A stretch of DNA of 64,000 nucleotides, from positions 1-64,000 of the forward strand of contig NZ_JAAATY010000020.1 in assembly GCF_013280595.1 (NCBI RefSeq), read 5' to 3'. Positions 17,632-26,510 of the stretch are shown here, in pieces (within the stretch, counting starts at the first letter, position 1; each line of letters opens with the position of its first letter). Under the pieces are notes generated by a model that saw only the letters and a program-made list of their open reading frames with translations, was not told the DNA's origin and searched no databases. The translations under genes were made by a program, and so were the position numbers. This DNA is from Kibdelosporangium persicum (lineage in GTDB: Bacteria; Actinomycetota; Actinomycetes; Mycobacteriales; Pseudonocardiaceae).

Positions 17632-18452
17632 CGTCCTGCCTCCTTCACTGCGGTGTTGAAATCAGGGCCGCACCAGGCGCCGCCCAGGTAACGCGCGGCG
17701 TACGAACCGGGGTCGAGCTCACCGTGCCGCGCGAGCACCTCGGCGGCGAATTCCTCGGAGTCGTCCTTCGACTCGTAGCCGAGCTTGCGGGCCTCGTCCA
17801 GGGAGAACCAGCGGCGCGTGTTGTCCGAGACGCCCCAGACGATCCGGAAACCAGGCTTCGGCGTGGCCAGGCACGCCTCGAACAGCCGGGCGCCGTCGTC
17901 GGGGGACAGCCACGTGGACAGCATCCGCACGTCCTTGGGCTTGGCGAAGCACGAACCGATCCGGACACAGATGACGTCCATGCCGTAGCGGTCGGCGTAC
18001 ATGCTGCCCAACGCTTCCATGGCGGCCTTGCTGACGCCGTAGTTGGTGTCCGGCCGCGGGAACGCGTAGTCCGCCGCTTCGCCGTCGGCCTCCTTGATGT
18101 AGCCGACCGCGTGGTTGGAACTGGCCAGCACGACGCGCTTGACGCCCTGCCTGCGCGCCGCCTCCAGCACGACGTAGGTGCCGTTGATGTTGACGTCGAG
18201 GATCTTGGACCACACCTGTTCCAGGCTGTGCCCGCCGAGGTGGATCACCGCGTCGACGCCCTCGCAGGCCCGCTCCATCGCGTCCATGTCGGTGATGGAC
18301 GCCTGGATGGTCTCCACCCGCTCGCCGTCGGCCGCGGCGGGCAGCTCCGCGATGTCCAGCAGCCGCAGTATCCGATCGTCGGCGGCCAGCCGCGGGCGCA
18401 TCAGCGTCCCGACCCCACCTGCCGCCCCGGTGATCAGGATGCGTTGGGTCAC
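17628..18452 (-). CDS. udh: Uronate dehydrogenase
   Basis: Oxidises D-glucuronate or D-galacturonate at C1 with NAD+ to the aldarolactone. 274 residues, SDR fold: NAD motif GAAGGVG (9-15), catalytic YGVSK (Y138, K142), and the late segment GVSDNTRRW that I know from Agrobacterium/Pseudomonas Udh. That segment and the operon context set it apart from sugar-nucleotide epimerases of the same fold. It sits 41 bases after iclR and overlaps the semialdehyde dehydrogenase gene. Confidence 0.85.
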   Translation of the reverse strand: MTQRILITGAAGGVGTLMRPRLAADDRILRLLDIAELPAAADGERVETIQASITDMDAMERACEGVDAVIHLGGHSLEQVWSKILDVNINGTYVVLEAARRQGVKRVVLASSNHAVGYIKEADGEAADYAFPRPDTNYGVSKAAMEALGSMYADRYGMDVICVRIGSCFAKPKDVRMLSTWLSPDDGARLFEACLATPKPGFRIVWGVSDNTRRWFSLDEARKLGYESKDDSEEFAAEVLARHGELDPGSYAARYLGGAWCGPDFNTAVKEAGR

Positions 18453-18493
18453 GTTGTTCTCGTCCCTTTCGTCTGGCGCATGCGGCGGCGGGG

Positions 18494-19294
18494 TCAGCGG
18501 CCGAACTGGCGGAGCAGCTCGGTGATCGTCTTCGCGCCTTCCAGCAACGCGGTCACCACTTGGTTCTCGTGATCGGTGTCCAGCCTGCCCAACGGCACCG
18601 AGCAGCTGATCGCGTCGATCACCGGGTTGCGGTAGGGCAGCGCGACGGCGAAACAGCCGAGACCCGGCGTGTTCTCCTCGCGTTCGTGCGCGTAGCCGGC
18701 CACCCGGAACTTGGCCAGCTGCTCGTGCAGTGCGGCCCGGTCGACCACGGTGTTCGGCGTCAACGAGGTCAGTTTCTCCGGCAGGATGGAGTCGACTTCC
18801 GCCGCCGGGCGTTCGGCCAGCAGCGCCTTGCCGAGCGAGGTGGAGTGCGCGGGCAGCCTGCGGCCCACGCGGGAGACCACGCGCAGGTGGTGCTCCGACT
18901 CCCGGCTGGCCAGGTAGACCACGTCGGCGCCGTCCAGCCGAGCCAGGTGGACCGTTTCGTTGACCTCGCGGCGCACGTGCTCCATCACCCGGATGGCCAC
19001 CTGCACGACCGGGTCGTGGTCCAAATAGGACGTACCGACGAGCAGTGCCCGCACGCCGATGCCGTAGGTGCCGCTGGCGGGTTCCATCTCCACCCAGCCG
19101 CGCGCCACCAGTGTCTGCAACAGCATGTACAGGCTGGACTTCGGATAGCTCAGCTCGTGATGCAGCTCGGTCAGCGTCAGCCTGCGCTCCGAGGACGCGA
19201 GCGCCTCGAGCAGCTCCACCGTCCGGTCGGCCGACTTCACGGCGGCCGGGCGGGTGGGCTGACCGGCTGGTTCACGGGCTTGTTCGACCGCCAC
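18494..19294 (-). CDS. IclR-family transcriptional regulator of the uronate cluster
   Basis: 266 residues: winged helix (about 18-80, LTLTELHHELSYPKSSLYMLLQTL) and an IclR effector-binding domain (about 95-262, with GRRLPAHSTSLGKALLA). It is divergent from the importer operon and first in the iclR-udh-KGSADH transcript, so it is placed to control both directions. The probable ligand is a hexuronate, an aldarate or a pathway intermediate; not deducible from sequence. An operator candidate is in the 142-bp gap to the importer gene. Confidence 0.88.
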   Translation of the reverse strand: MAVEQAREPAGQPTRPAAVKSADRTVELLEALASSERRLTLTELHHELSYPKSSLYMLLQTLVARGWVEMEPASGTYGIGVRALLVGTSYLDHDPVVQVAIRVMEHVRREVNETVHLARLDGADVVYLASRESEHHLRVVSRVGRRLPAHSTSLGKALLAERPAAEVDSILPEKLTSLTPNTVVDRAALHEQLAKFRVAGYAHEREENTPGLGCFAVALPYRNPVIDAISCSVPLGRLDTDHENQVVTALLEGAKTITELLRQFGR

Positions 19295-19331
19295 GCGGGT
19301 CCTCCTTCGGCAACAACCCCGTCACACGTCC

Positions 19332-19361
19332 TTGACAGTAGTCGCGCTCGATTCTTACAGT
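19332..19361 (+). promoter_or_regulatory. Promoter of the uronate importer operon
   Basis: -35 TTGACA (19332-19337), 18-bp spacer, -10 TACAGT (19356-19361): close to the vegetative SigA consensus. It lies just upstream of the operator candidate, so a repressor bound there would block early elongation. Confidence 0.65.
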
Positions 19362-19392
19362 CCCGGACGCGGGTTCACAAGTACGACCGGAC

Positions 19393-19406
19393 TTCGCATA
19401 TGTGAA
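19393..19406. promoter_or_regulatory. Operator candidate (IclR or shared regulator)
   Basis: TTCGCATATGTGAA, a 14-bp near-perfect palindrome about 25 bases downstream of the expected transcription start. A further TTCACA half-site is at 19374-19379. The palindrome matches 12 of 14 bases of TTCATATATGTGAA at 9723-9736. Confidence 0.5.
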
Positions 19407-19436
19407 AAGTGCCCCTCGGTAGGTCGGAGTGGTCCA

Positions 19437-20816
19437 ATGCCGGACAACGCAGTCTCGCGCCCGTCTCTCAGATCGTCTGTCAGGTCACGCGGCCGGAAGA
19501 CCGCCGTCGTAGCCCCTGCGCTCGTCGCGGTGTGCGCCGCGGTGGCCGCCGGATGTGGCACGTCGACGTCTCCCTCCGCCCCGCAGGGCGATCCGAACGC
19601 TCCGCTCGAGGTCTGGACCCGCAGCCAGGATTCGGCTGCAAAGGTTTACACGAGGATATTCGAGGAGTTCACCAAGAAGACCGGCCAGAAGGTCGAGTAC
19701 AAGGCCGTCTTCAACGACTTCGACAAGCAGATCCAGCAGCGGGCCGCCAACAAGGACCTGCCGGATCTGGTCATCACCGACACCGGCTCGCTCGGCGTGT
19801 TCACCCAGCAGGGCCTGGTCGGCGAGGTCGACCGTGCCTCCCTCGCGGGCGCCGCCGACGTGAGCGAGCGGGCCTGGGGCAACGCCAGAACCTCGGACGG
19901 CAAGTTCCACGCGGTGCCGTGGTCCACTCAGGCCACCGTGACGCTGATCCGCAAGGACTGGCGGGAGAAGCTGGGCAAGCCCGTGCCGGCCACCCACGAG
20001 CAGCTGCTGGACCTGGCCAAGGCCTTCACCTCGCAGGACCCGGACGGCAACGGCCAGGCCGACACGTACGGCATCCTCGCCCCGGCGACCACCGACCGCG
20101 GCTACACCTTGTGGTGGGCGTCGAACTTCCTCTGGCAGGGCGGCGGCGACGTGCTGAAGGACAGCGGCAACGGCAAGTTCCAGGTCGCCATCGACTCGCC
20201 GGAGAGCCAGCGGTCGGTCGAGTGGATCCGCGGCCTGTTCTGCGACAGCAAGGTGATGAACCCGAACGCGCTGACGCTCACGACCAACGACGCGCACCCG
20301 CTGTTCGAGACCGGCAAGGTCGGCATCTACACCACCGGCCCGTACATGTTCAGCCGGTTCGACAAGAACCTCGGCAAGGACAAGTACGAGGTCATCCCCG
20401 CGCCCAGGGGCCCGGGCGGCGACACCGTGCTCGGCGAGGGCGAGGACATGTACATCATGGCCGGTTCGCCCAACCCCGCGGGCCAGAAGAAACTGGTCGA
20501 GTTCATGCTGACGCCGGAAGTCCAGCAGATGGGCATGAAGGTGCAGGCGGGCGAGACCCCGGTGGTCCGGTTGCCGGTGAACAAGAACGTCGACGTCAAG
20601 ACCGTGCTGAACGACCCGCGCTGGGACACCACCAAGCAGGTCTACGAGTCGGCCGGCCGTCCGTTCCCGGCGGTGCCGAACTTCCAGCCGTTCCGGCAGA
20701 AGACCTCGGAGTCGCTGAACAAGATTTTCACGTGCACCACCGACACCAGGGCCGAGCTGGGCAAGCTGGCCGGTGAGCTGACCAAGGAACTGTCGACGCA
20801 AGGCATCAAGCAGTGA
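19437..20816 (+). CDS. Sugar ABC transporter substrate-binding lipoprotein
   Basis: 459 residues from ATG 19437. A long signal peptide ends in the lipobox VAAGC (C40 lipidated), followed by a family 1 extracellular solute-binding fold (LEVWTRSQD near the mature N-terminus, later FETGKVGIYTTGPYMFS). It captures the substrate outside the membrane for the two permeases that follow, with which it overlaps by GTGA. The cluster context makes a hexuronate, aldarate or uronate oligomer the likely cargo; the protein family alone does not define it. Confidence 0.88.
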   Translation: MPDNAVSRPSLRSSVRSRGRKTAVVAPALVAVCAAVAAGCGTSTSPSAPQGDPNAPLEVWTRSQDSAAKVYTRIFEEFTKKTGQKVEYKAVFNDFDKQIQQRAANKDLPDLVITDTGSLGVFTQQGLVGEVDRASLAGAADVSERAWGNARTSDGKFHAVPWSTQATVTLIRKDWREKLGKPVPATHEQLLDLAKAFTSQDPDGNGQADTYGILAPATTDRGYTLWWASNFLWQGGGDVLKDSGNGKFQVAIDSPESQRSVEWIRGLFCDSKVMNPNALTLTTNDAHPLFETGKVGIYTTGPYMFSRFDKNLGKDKYEVIPAPRGPGGDTVLGEGEDMYIMAGSPNPAGQKKLVEFMLTPEVQQMGMKVQAGETPVVRLPVNKNVDVKTVLNDPRWDTTKQVYESAGRPFPAVPNFQPFRQKTSESLNKIFTCTTDTRAELGKLAGELTKELSTQGIKQ

Positions 20817-21775
20817 CGATCGGCATCACAGGCCGCGAAGCCACCGCTGTCCCGGGCGCGACCAGGTCCGCCCGGGACGGCGGTATCACCGCGCCCAGGC
20901 GGCGCCGCCACTGGGGCCGGTCCCTGATCCCGTGGGCGTTCCTGGCTCCCGCGCTGCTGTTGTTCCTCTACTTCAAGTTCATCCCGATGGCCGAGGGCAT
21001 CCGGCTGAGCCTTTACAAGGTGCAGCCGTTCCTCGGCGACATCTTCGTCGGGATGGACAACTACGCGGCCGTGCTGGACGACACCGCGTTCCAGGAAGCC
21101 GCGTACCACACGGTGGTCCTGGCGTTCGGCCAGACGTTCGGCTCGATGGTCGTCGGCTTCTTCCTCGCGCTGCTGCTGGAGGGCCAGGCCAAGTCGCTGT
21201 GGTTCGTGCGCTCCGCCGTGTTCCTGCCGGTGGTCGCGGCGACCGCGGTCGTCGGTGAGATCTGGCGGGTGCTGTACTTCCCGGACCCCAACGGTTTCCT
21301 CAACGAGGTGCTCTCGTGGGTAGGTGCCGGGCCGTCGACGTTCCTCGACCACCCGGACACCGCGCTGACCTCGGTGATGATGGTCGGGATCTGGAAGCAC
21401 GCGCCCTACGACATGGTGCTGATCCTCGCCGGTCTGGCCGGGATCGACCGTGAGCAGTACGAGGCCTCCGCCCTCGACGGCACCACCGTGTTCCAGCGGC
21501 TGTGGTACGTCACGCTGCCCGCGTTGCGCCCGGTGATCACGATTCTGCTGACGCTGGCGGCGATCCGCGGTCTGCGGGTGTTCACCGAGGTGTACGTGCT
21601 GACCGGCGGTGGCCCGGCCGGTGCGACGTCGGTGTGGATGACCACGGTGTTCTCCCGTGGTTTCGAGAAGAACGACATAGGTGTGGCCTCGGCGGCGTCC
21701 GTCATGCTGTTCCTGGTGACGTTCCTGCTCACAGTGATCGTGCAGGTCTGGCGGCGAGCAAGGGAGGCCCGGTGA
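20813..21775 (+). CDS. Sugar ABC transporter permease 1 (MalF type)
   Basis: 320 residues with six predicted membrane helices; the N-terminal 40 residues are cytoplasmic and basic. The permease EAA loop is seen as YEASALDGTTVFQRLWYVTLPALRP, matching the carbohydrate uptake family 1. The GTG start overlaps the stop of the binding-protein gene, and its own TGA overlaps the next permease. Confidence 0.88.
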   Translation: MTIGITGREATAVPGATRSARDGGITAPRRRRHWGRSLIPWAFLAPALLLFLYFKFIPMAEGIRLSLYKVQPFLGDIFVGMDNYAAVLDDTAFQEAAYHTVVLAFGQTFGSMVVGFFLALLLEGQAKSLWFVRSAVFLPVVAATAVVGEIWRVLYFPDPNGFLNEVLSWVGAGPSTFLDHPDTALTSVMMVGIWKHAPYDMVLILAGLAGIDREQYEASALDGTTVFQRLWYVTLPALRPVITILLTLAAIRGLRVFTEVYVLTGGGPAGATSVWMTTVFSRGFEKNDIGVASAASVMLFLVTFLLTVIVQVWRRAREAR

Positions 21776-22692
21776 CGACGTCCACGGGGACCGCTCCGGT
21801 CAGGACCCGGCGCAAGCCAGGGGTCTCCTCACGGCTGGACACCGCGCTCGGCTGGTCGACCGCGCGCAACGCCTACGCCAGCCGGGCGATCCGGATCGTG
21901 CTGTGCACCCTGGCCGTCCTGATCTTCACCGGACCGTTGATCACGGTGTTCTCCGGTGCGTTCGACGTCAACCGGGACCCGACGCAGCTGTCCGTCCTGC
22001 CCGGCAACCCGACTCTGCAGAACTACGAGGAAGCGGCCGCCAAGAACATCTGGACCTACTTCGCCAACTCGTTGTTCATCGCAGGCGGCGCGTTGCTGCT
22101 GCAGCTGCTGGTCAGTGTGTTCGCGGCGTATGCCATGGCACGCAAGAAGTTCCGCGGCCAGGCGATCATCCTGCTGCTGATCCTGACGACGATGATGCTG
22201 CCGGAGGAGGTCATCGCGATCCCGCTGTCGCTGGTGATCGGTGACCTGCCGGTGCTCCAGCTCAACCTGAGGGGGACCCTGCTCGGGGTCATCCTGCCCC
22301 TCGGTGCCTGGGGGTTCTCCATCTTCGTGATGACGGAGTTCATGAAGGAGATCCCGGTCGAGCTGGAGGAGGCGGCCAGAGTGGACGGCGCGGGGGAGCT
22401 GCGGGTCTTCGCGCGGATCATCCTGCCGCTCTGCCGTCCGGCGCTGGCCGTGATCGCGGTGTTCGGTTTCACCATGATCTGGGACCAGTACCTGCTGCCC
22501 AGGATCGTGGCCAACGACCCCGCCGACTACACGCTGACCGTCGCGCTGGCGGATCTGCGGTCGGACATCGAGGTGGGGCCGGGCATCGTGCTGGCAGGCG
22601 CGCTGCTGGCGCTGGTACCCAGCCTGATCGTGTACCTGTCGCTGCAGAAGTCGTTCCTGCGTGGGATAACCACAGGTGCGGTCAAGGGTTGA
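21772..22692 (+). CDS. Sugar ABC transporter permease 2 (MalG type)
   Basis: 306 residues from GTG 21772 (GTGA overlap). Six membrane helices and an EAA loop, LEEAARVDGAGELRVFARIILP. No ATP-binding subunit is encoded in the cluster; actinobacterial importers of this class commonly borrow a shared MsiK-type ATPase encoded elsewhere, and that is the likely arrangement here. Confidence 0.88.
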   Translation: MTTSTGTAPVRTRRKPGVSSRLDTALGWSTARNAYASRAIRIVLCTLAVLIFTGPLITVFSGAFDVNRDPTQLSVLPGNPTLQNYEEAAAKNIWTYFANSLFIAGGALLLQLLVSVFAAYAMARKKFRGQAIILLLILTTMMLPEEVIAIPLSLVIGDLPVLQLNLRGTLLGVILPLGAWGFSIFVMTEFMKEIPVELEEAARVDGAGELRVFARIILPLCRPALAVIAVFGFTMIWDQYLLPRIVANDPADYTLTVALADLRSDIEVGPGIVLAGALLALVPSLIVYLSLQKSFLRGITTGAVKG

Positions 22693-22716
22693 TCGCCGGT
22701 CGAGATTGAGGTCAGT

Positions 22717-23622
22717 ATGCAACTGGATGGAGTGCTGTTCTTCCCGGTGACCCCCTTCGATGCCGCCGGGGAAGTCGCCGTGGACGTGCTGGCCGAGCAC
22801 GTCAAGCACGGCGTCGCCGCCGGTCCTGGCGGGGTGTTCGTGGCGTGCGGGACCGGTGAGTTCAACGCACTGGACGTGGCCGAGTTCGACCAGGTCGTCC
22901 GGATCGCGGTGGAGGCCACCGCGGGCCGTGTGCCTGTGTTCGCGGGCGCGGGCGGACCACTGCCGATCGCGAAAAGGTATGCGGCGGCGGCGAAGTCGGC
23001 GGGCGCCGACGGCGTGCTGTTGCTGCCGCCGTACTTGGTTTCCTCGCCGCCGGCCGGTCTGGTCCGGTACGTCGAGGAGGTGAGCCAGGTAGGCAACCTT
23101 CCCACGATCGTCTACCAACGTAACAATGCTGTGTTCACCCCGGAGTCGGCCGTACAGGTTGCCTGCCTGCCCAACGTCGTCGGCCTCAAGGACGGGCTGG
23201 GTGACATCGACCAGATGCAGCGCGTCGTGCTGGCCGTCCGGTCGCAGGTGGACAAACCGTTCCAGTTCTTCAACGGGCTGCCCACCGCGGAACTGACCGT
23301 GCCCGCGTACCGCGGCATCGGCGTGGAGCTGTACTCCTCGGCGGTGTTCTGCTTCGCGCCGGACATCTCGCTGGGCTTCTACCACGCCGTGACCTCCGGC
23401 GACACCGCGAGGACCAACCGCCTGCTGACGGACTTCTACCTGCCGCTGGTCGAACTGCGCGACAAGGTGCCCGGCTACGCGGTGTCCCTGGTGAAGGCCG
23501 CGGTGGTGAAGAGCGGGCTGGACGTCGGCGGCGTCCGCCCGCCGCTGGTCGACCCCTCGCCCGAGCACCTGGCGGAACTGGACCGGATCATCGCCGCCGG
23601 CCGGGCCGCCCTGGAGGACTGA
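22717..23622 (+). CDS. kdgD: 5-dehydro-4-deoxyglucarate dehydratase
   Basis: Dehydrates and decarboxylates 5-keto-4-deoxyglucarate to 2,5-dioxopentanoate. 301 residues, DHDPS/NAL superfamily TIM barrel. The Schiff-base lysine is K158 in VGLKDG and the catalytic tyrosine is Y133 in IVYQRN; the early GTGEF loop (45-49) replaces the GTTGE of DHDPS, as expected for KdgD. It lies between the importer and glucarate dehydratase genes, so its product feeds the semialdehyde dehydrogenase of the divergent operon. Confidence 0.88.
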   Translation: MQLDGVLFFPVTPFDAAGEVAVDVLAEHVKHGVAAGPGGVFVACGTGEFNALDVAEFDQVVRIAVEATAGRVPVFAGAGGPLPIAKRYAAAAKSAGADGVLLLPPYLVSSPPAGLVRYVEEVSQVGNLPTIVYQRNNAVFTPESAVQVACLPNVVGLKDGLGDIDQMQRVVLAVRSQVDKPFQFFNGLPTAELTVPAYRGIGVELYSSAVFCFAPDISLGFYHAVTSGDTARTNRLLTDFYLPLVELRDKVPGYAVSLVKAAVVKSGLDVGGVRPPLVDPSPEHLAELDRIIAAGRAALED

Positions 23623-23626
23623 ACAC

Positions 23627-24901
23627 GTGAAGATAACCGAGATAGTCCTTACCCCCGTTGCCTTTCGTGATCCGCCCCTGCTGAACTCCGCCGGTGTGCA
23701 CGAGCCGTGGGCGCTGCGCACGATCGTCGAGGTGCACACCGACGAGGGGATCTCCGGCCTCGGCGAGACGTACGGCGACATCGCGCACATCGAGCGCCTG
23801 CGACAGGTCGTCCCGTCGCTGATCGGGCTGGACGCGTTCGCGCTCGGCCCGATGCACCAGCGGGTCGCCGCGGCGCTGCACGGCGTGACCGGCTTCGACA
23901 CGCACGGACTGACCGGCAAGTTCTCCGCGCCGGGCACGGTCGACCGGGTGTACTCGCCGTTCGAGGTCGCCTGCCTGGACATCCAGGGAAAGGCGGTCGG
24001 CCGTCCCGTCGTCGACCTGCTCGGCGGTGCCGTGCGGACCGAGATTCCCTACAGCGCTTACCTTTTCTACAAGTGGGCCGGCCATCCGTCCGCGAAGCTC
24101 GGCGACGAGGAGCCGGACCAGTGGGGTGCCGCGCTCGACCCCGCGGGCGTGGTCGCGCAGGCCAAGCAGCTGATCGACCAGTACGGCTTCAAGTCGATCA
24201 AGCTCAAGGGCGGTGTCTTCGCGCCGGATCAGGAGGTCGAGGCGATCAAGGCGCTGCGGGAGGCGTTCCCCGGCACCCCGCTGCGGCTCGACCCGAACGC
24301 CGCGTGGCACCCGGAGACCGGCATCAAGGTCGCCCGGGAACTGGACGGCATCGTCGAGTACCTGGAGGACCCGTCGCCGGAGATCGAAGGCATGGCCGAG
24401 GTCGCCAGGTCCGCCCCGATGCCGTTGGCCACCAACATGTGCGTGGTCTCGTTCGAGCACCTGGCGCCCGCGGTCGAGCAGGACGCCGTCCAGGTCATCC
24501 TGTCCGACCACCACTACTGGGGTGGGCTGACCCGGTCGGCCAAGCTCGCGGCGATCTGCGAGACGTTCGGCATCGGCCTGTCCATGCACTCCAACTCGCA
24601 CCTGGGCATCAGCCTGGCGGCGATGACGCACCTGGCCGCGGCCACGCCGAACCTGACGTACGCGTGCGACACGCACTACCCGTGGAACGCCGCGGACGAC
24701 GTCGTGGTCCCGGGAGTCCTGTCCTTCAAGGACGGTTCGCTGACCGTGCCGTCCGGTCCCGGTCTGGGCGTCGAGCTGGACCGGGACGTGCTCGCGCGGC
24801 TGGCCGAGAACTACCGCACGTGTGGCATCGTCAAGCGCGACGACACCGGGTACATGCAGAAGTTCAACCCCGAGTACGAGAAGAGGCGTCCTCGTTGGTA
24901 A
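23627..24901 (+). CDS. gudD: Glucarate dehydratase family enzyme
   Basis: Dehydrates D-glucarate (and often L-idarate) to 5-keto-4-deoxyglucarate; Mg-dependent enolase superfamily. 424 residues. The KxK pair K192/K194 (IKLKGG), metal ligands D222 and N224 (LDPNAAW) and E247 (LEDP), N270, D294 (SDHHYW) and the general base H321/H325 region (SMHSNSHLG) correspond to those of E. coli GlucD. Four bases separate it from kdgD. A galactarate-specific activity is possible but less likely from these motifs. Confidence 0.88.
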   Translation: MKITEIVLTPVAFRDPPLLNSAGVHEPWALRTIVEVHTDEGISGLGETYGDIAHIERLRQVVPSLIGLDAFALGPMHQRVAAALHGVTGFDTHGLTGKFSAPGTVDRVYSPFEVACLDIQGKAVGRPVVDLLGGAVRTEIPYSAYLFYKWAGHPSAKLGDEEPDQWGAALDPAGVVAQAKQLIDQYGFKSIKLKGGVFAPDQEVEAIKALREAFPGTPLRLDPNAAWHPETGIKVARELDGIVEYLEDPSPEIEGMAEVARSAPMPLATNMCVVSFEHLAPAVEQDAVQVILSDHHYWGGLTRSAKLAAICETFGIGLSMHSNSHLGISLAAMTHLAAATPNLTYACDTHYPWNAADDVVVPGVLSFKDGSLTVPSGPGLGVELDRDVLARLAENYRTCGIVKRDDTGYMQKFNPEYEKRRPRW

Positions 24902-26019
24902 CTACCGTCGCACACGTTTACCCGTGGGACGTTGTCGGTGACCCTGGTGCTGCCGCGCGGTACGCGGAGCTCGGTGTGGACGCGGTCGCGCTGGCGGCCT
25001 CGTACCACACGGTGCGGGCCGCGACGCCGCTTCACCCGGAACACCGGCTGATCGACGCCCGGCACGCGGCGTTCTACCTGCCGGTCCGCGAGGAAGCGTG
25101 GCAGGGCAAGCGATTGCGGCCCGCCGAGCCGTCGTGGGTCGCGCCGGACTCGTACCGGTCGGCGCGTGACGCGCTGAAGGCCGCGGGCCTGCCGGTGTAC
25201 GCGTGGACCGTGCTGACGCACTCCAGCCGCCTCGGCGACCTGCACCCGGACCTGACCGTGGTCAACGCTTTCGGCGACCGGTACCCGTATGCGCTGTGCC
25301 CGTCCAACCCGGATGTGGTCGAGTACTGCCTGACGCTGGTCGAGGAGATCATCGAGCTGGCCTCGCCGGACGGGATCATCCTCGAGGCGTGCGGCGCGCT
25401 CGGGTTCGTGCACGGCGGCCACCACGAGAAGACCGACGGCGCCGACTGGGGCCCGGTCCGGCAGAAGCTCATGTCCGTGTGCTTCTGCGCGGGGTGTTCG
25501 GCCAGGTATCCGGACGCCGACGCGCTGCGGTCGCAGGTCAGGGCGGCTGTCGACGCCGGTGAGCCGGACGAGATGCCGCTGGATGCGTCCATCGCTTCGG
25601 TGCGCGCGAACGTGGCCGGTGACCTGCGGAAACTTCTGGTGAACCGGATCAGGGACCTGGCGCCGTCGGCCCGGGTGATCGTGCACGCGAACGCCGACCC
25701 GTGGGCGACCGGGCCGTTCGCCACGGTCGCGCCCGAGCTGGGCGTCGAGGTGGACGCGCTGGTCGCGATGGCCTGGCCAGGGCCTTCGGCCAGTACCCCG
25801 AACATTCGGGCGCTGCGCGCGATGGCCCCGGACACGCGGATCGCCGGTTACGTGCTGGCGCTGCCGCCGAAGCCGGTCGACGGCGCGGCGATGCTCGCCG
25901 AGATGCGGGCTCTGGCCGGGGAAGGCGTCGAGGAATTCCACCTCTACCACGCCGGACTCGCGTCCGGGGACCGGCTGACCGCGATCCGTGAGGCCGTCGA
26001 CGCTTTGCGTGCAACCTGA
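24895..26019 (+). CDS. Unknown TIM-barrel-like protein closing the uronate operon
   Basis: 374 residues if it starts at TTG 24895, preceded by AGAAGAGG and overlapping the gudD end by 7 bases; no ATG or GTG is available nearby in frame. No signal peptide. Alternating strand/helix pattern resembles a barrel (VDAVALAASY, LPVYAWTVLTH, DGIILEACG, VDALVAMAW, RIAGYVLAL, EEFHLYHAG). Conspicuous elements are HGGHHEK (173-179), an acidic residue E164 at the end of a strand, and a CFCAGC cluster (196-201) of the kind seen in some uncharacterised glycoside-hydrolase-like proteins. Function unknown; position in the operon suggests release or processing of uronic acids or their lactones. Confidence 0.6.
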   Translation: MVTTVAHVYPWDVVGDPGAAARYAELGVDAVALAASYHTVRAATPLHPEHRLIDARHAAFYLPVREEAWQGKRLRPAEPSWVAPDSYRSARDALKAAGLPVYAWTVLTHSSRLGDLHPDLTVVNAFGDRYPYALCPSNPDVVEYCLTLVEEIIELASPDGIILEACGALGFVHGGHHEKTDGADWGPVRQKLMSVCFCAGCSARYPDADALRSQVRAAVDAGEPDEMPLDASIASVRANVAGDLRKLLVNRIRDLAPSARVIVHANADPWATGPFATVAPELGVEVDALVAMAWPGPSASTPNIRALRAMAPDTRIAGYVLALPPKPVDGAAMLAEMRALAGEGVEEFHLYHAGLASGDRLTAIREAVDALRAT

Positions 26020-26045
26020 CCCGTGGGTGGTTCCGTCCTTGGTGC

Positions 26046-26510
26046 ATGAGACACCTAGCGACAGTCGGAGCCAGTGTTCTGCTTGCGCTGAGTGCCGCCT
26101 GCGGTGCTCAGACGCAGACTGGCTCCGCTCCACCACCGTCGGCTTCGGATCTGCCGAGCGAAACCATTCCGCCGTCTGACCCGCAGCTGCCCGGTGAGCA
26201 GCCTGCCGGGGCCAAGCTGGTGACCAAGCTCGACGCGGCCAAACTCCCCGAGGGCTACCCCAGAAAGGTGTGGACCGAGGGGGACGGCACACGTGTCGGC
26301 GTCACCGCGCAGGAAGGCGGTTGCAGCAGAGCCAGCGTCGAGATCGGTGAGCAGAGCACGGACAAGGTCGTGCTGACCCTCGTCGAGACGATGCCCGCGA
26401 CCGAGCAGATGTGCACGATGGACATCCGCTACCCGGTGTTCACCGTGAACCTCAACGCGCCGCTGGCCGAGCGCCCGGTCATCCTGGACTACCAGCAACG
26501 CAAGGTCTGA
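26046..26510 (+). CDS. Small lipoprotein, unknown
   Basis: 154 residues. Signal peptide with lipobox LSAAC (lipidated C19), Pro/Ser-rich linker to about residue 55, then a small beta-rich domain with two cysteines (EGGCSRAS, EQMCTMD) that could form a disulfide. It starts 26 bases after the previous gene but has no evident link to uronate metabolism. Family not recognised. Confidence 0.6.
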   Translation: MRHLATVGASVLLALSAACGAQTQTGSAPPPSASDLPSETIPPSDPQLPGEQPAGAKLVTKLDAAKLPEGYPRKVWTEGDGTRVGVTAQEGGCSRASVEIGEQSTDKVVLTLVETMPATEQMCTMDIRYPVFTVNLNAPLAERPVILDYQQRKV

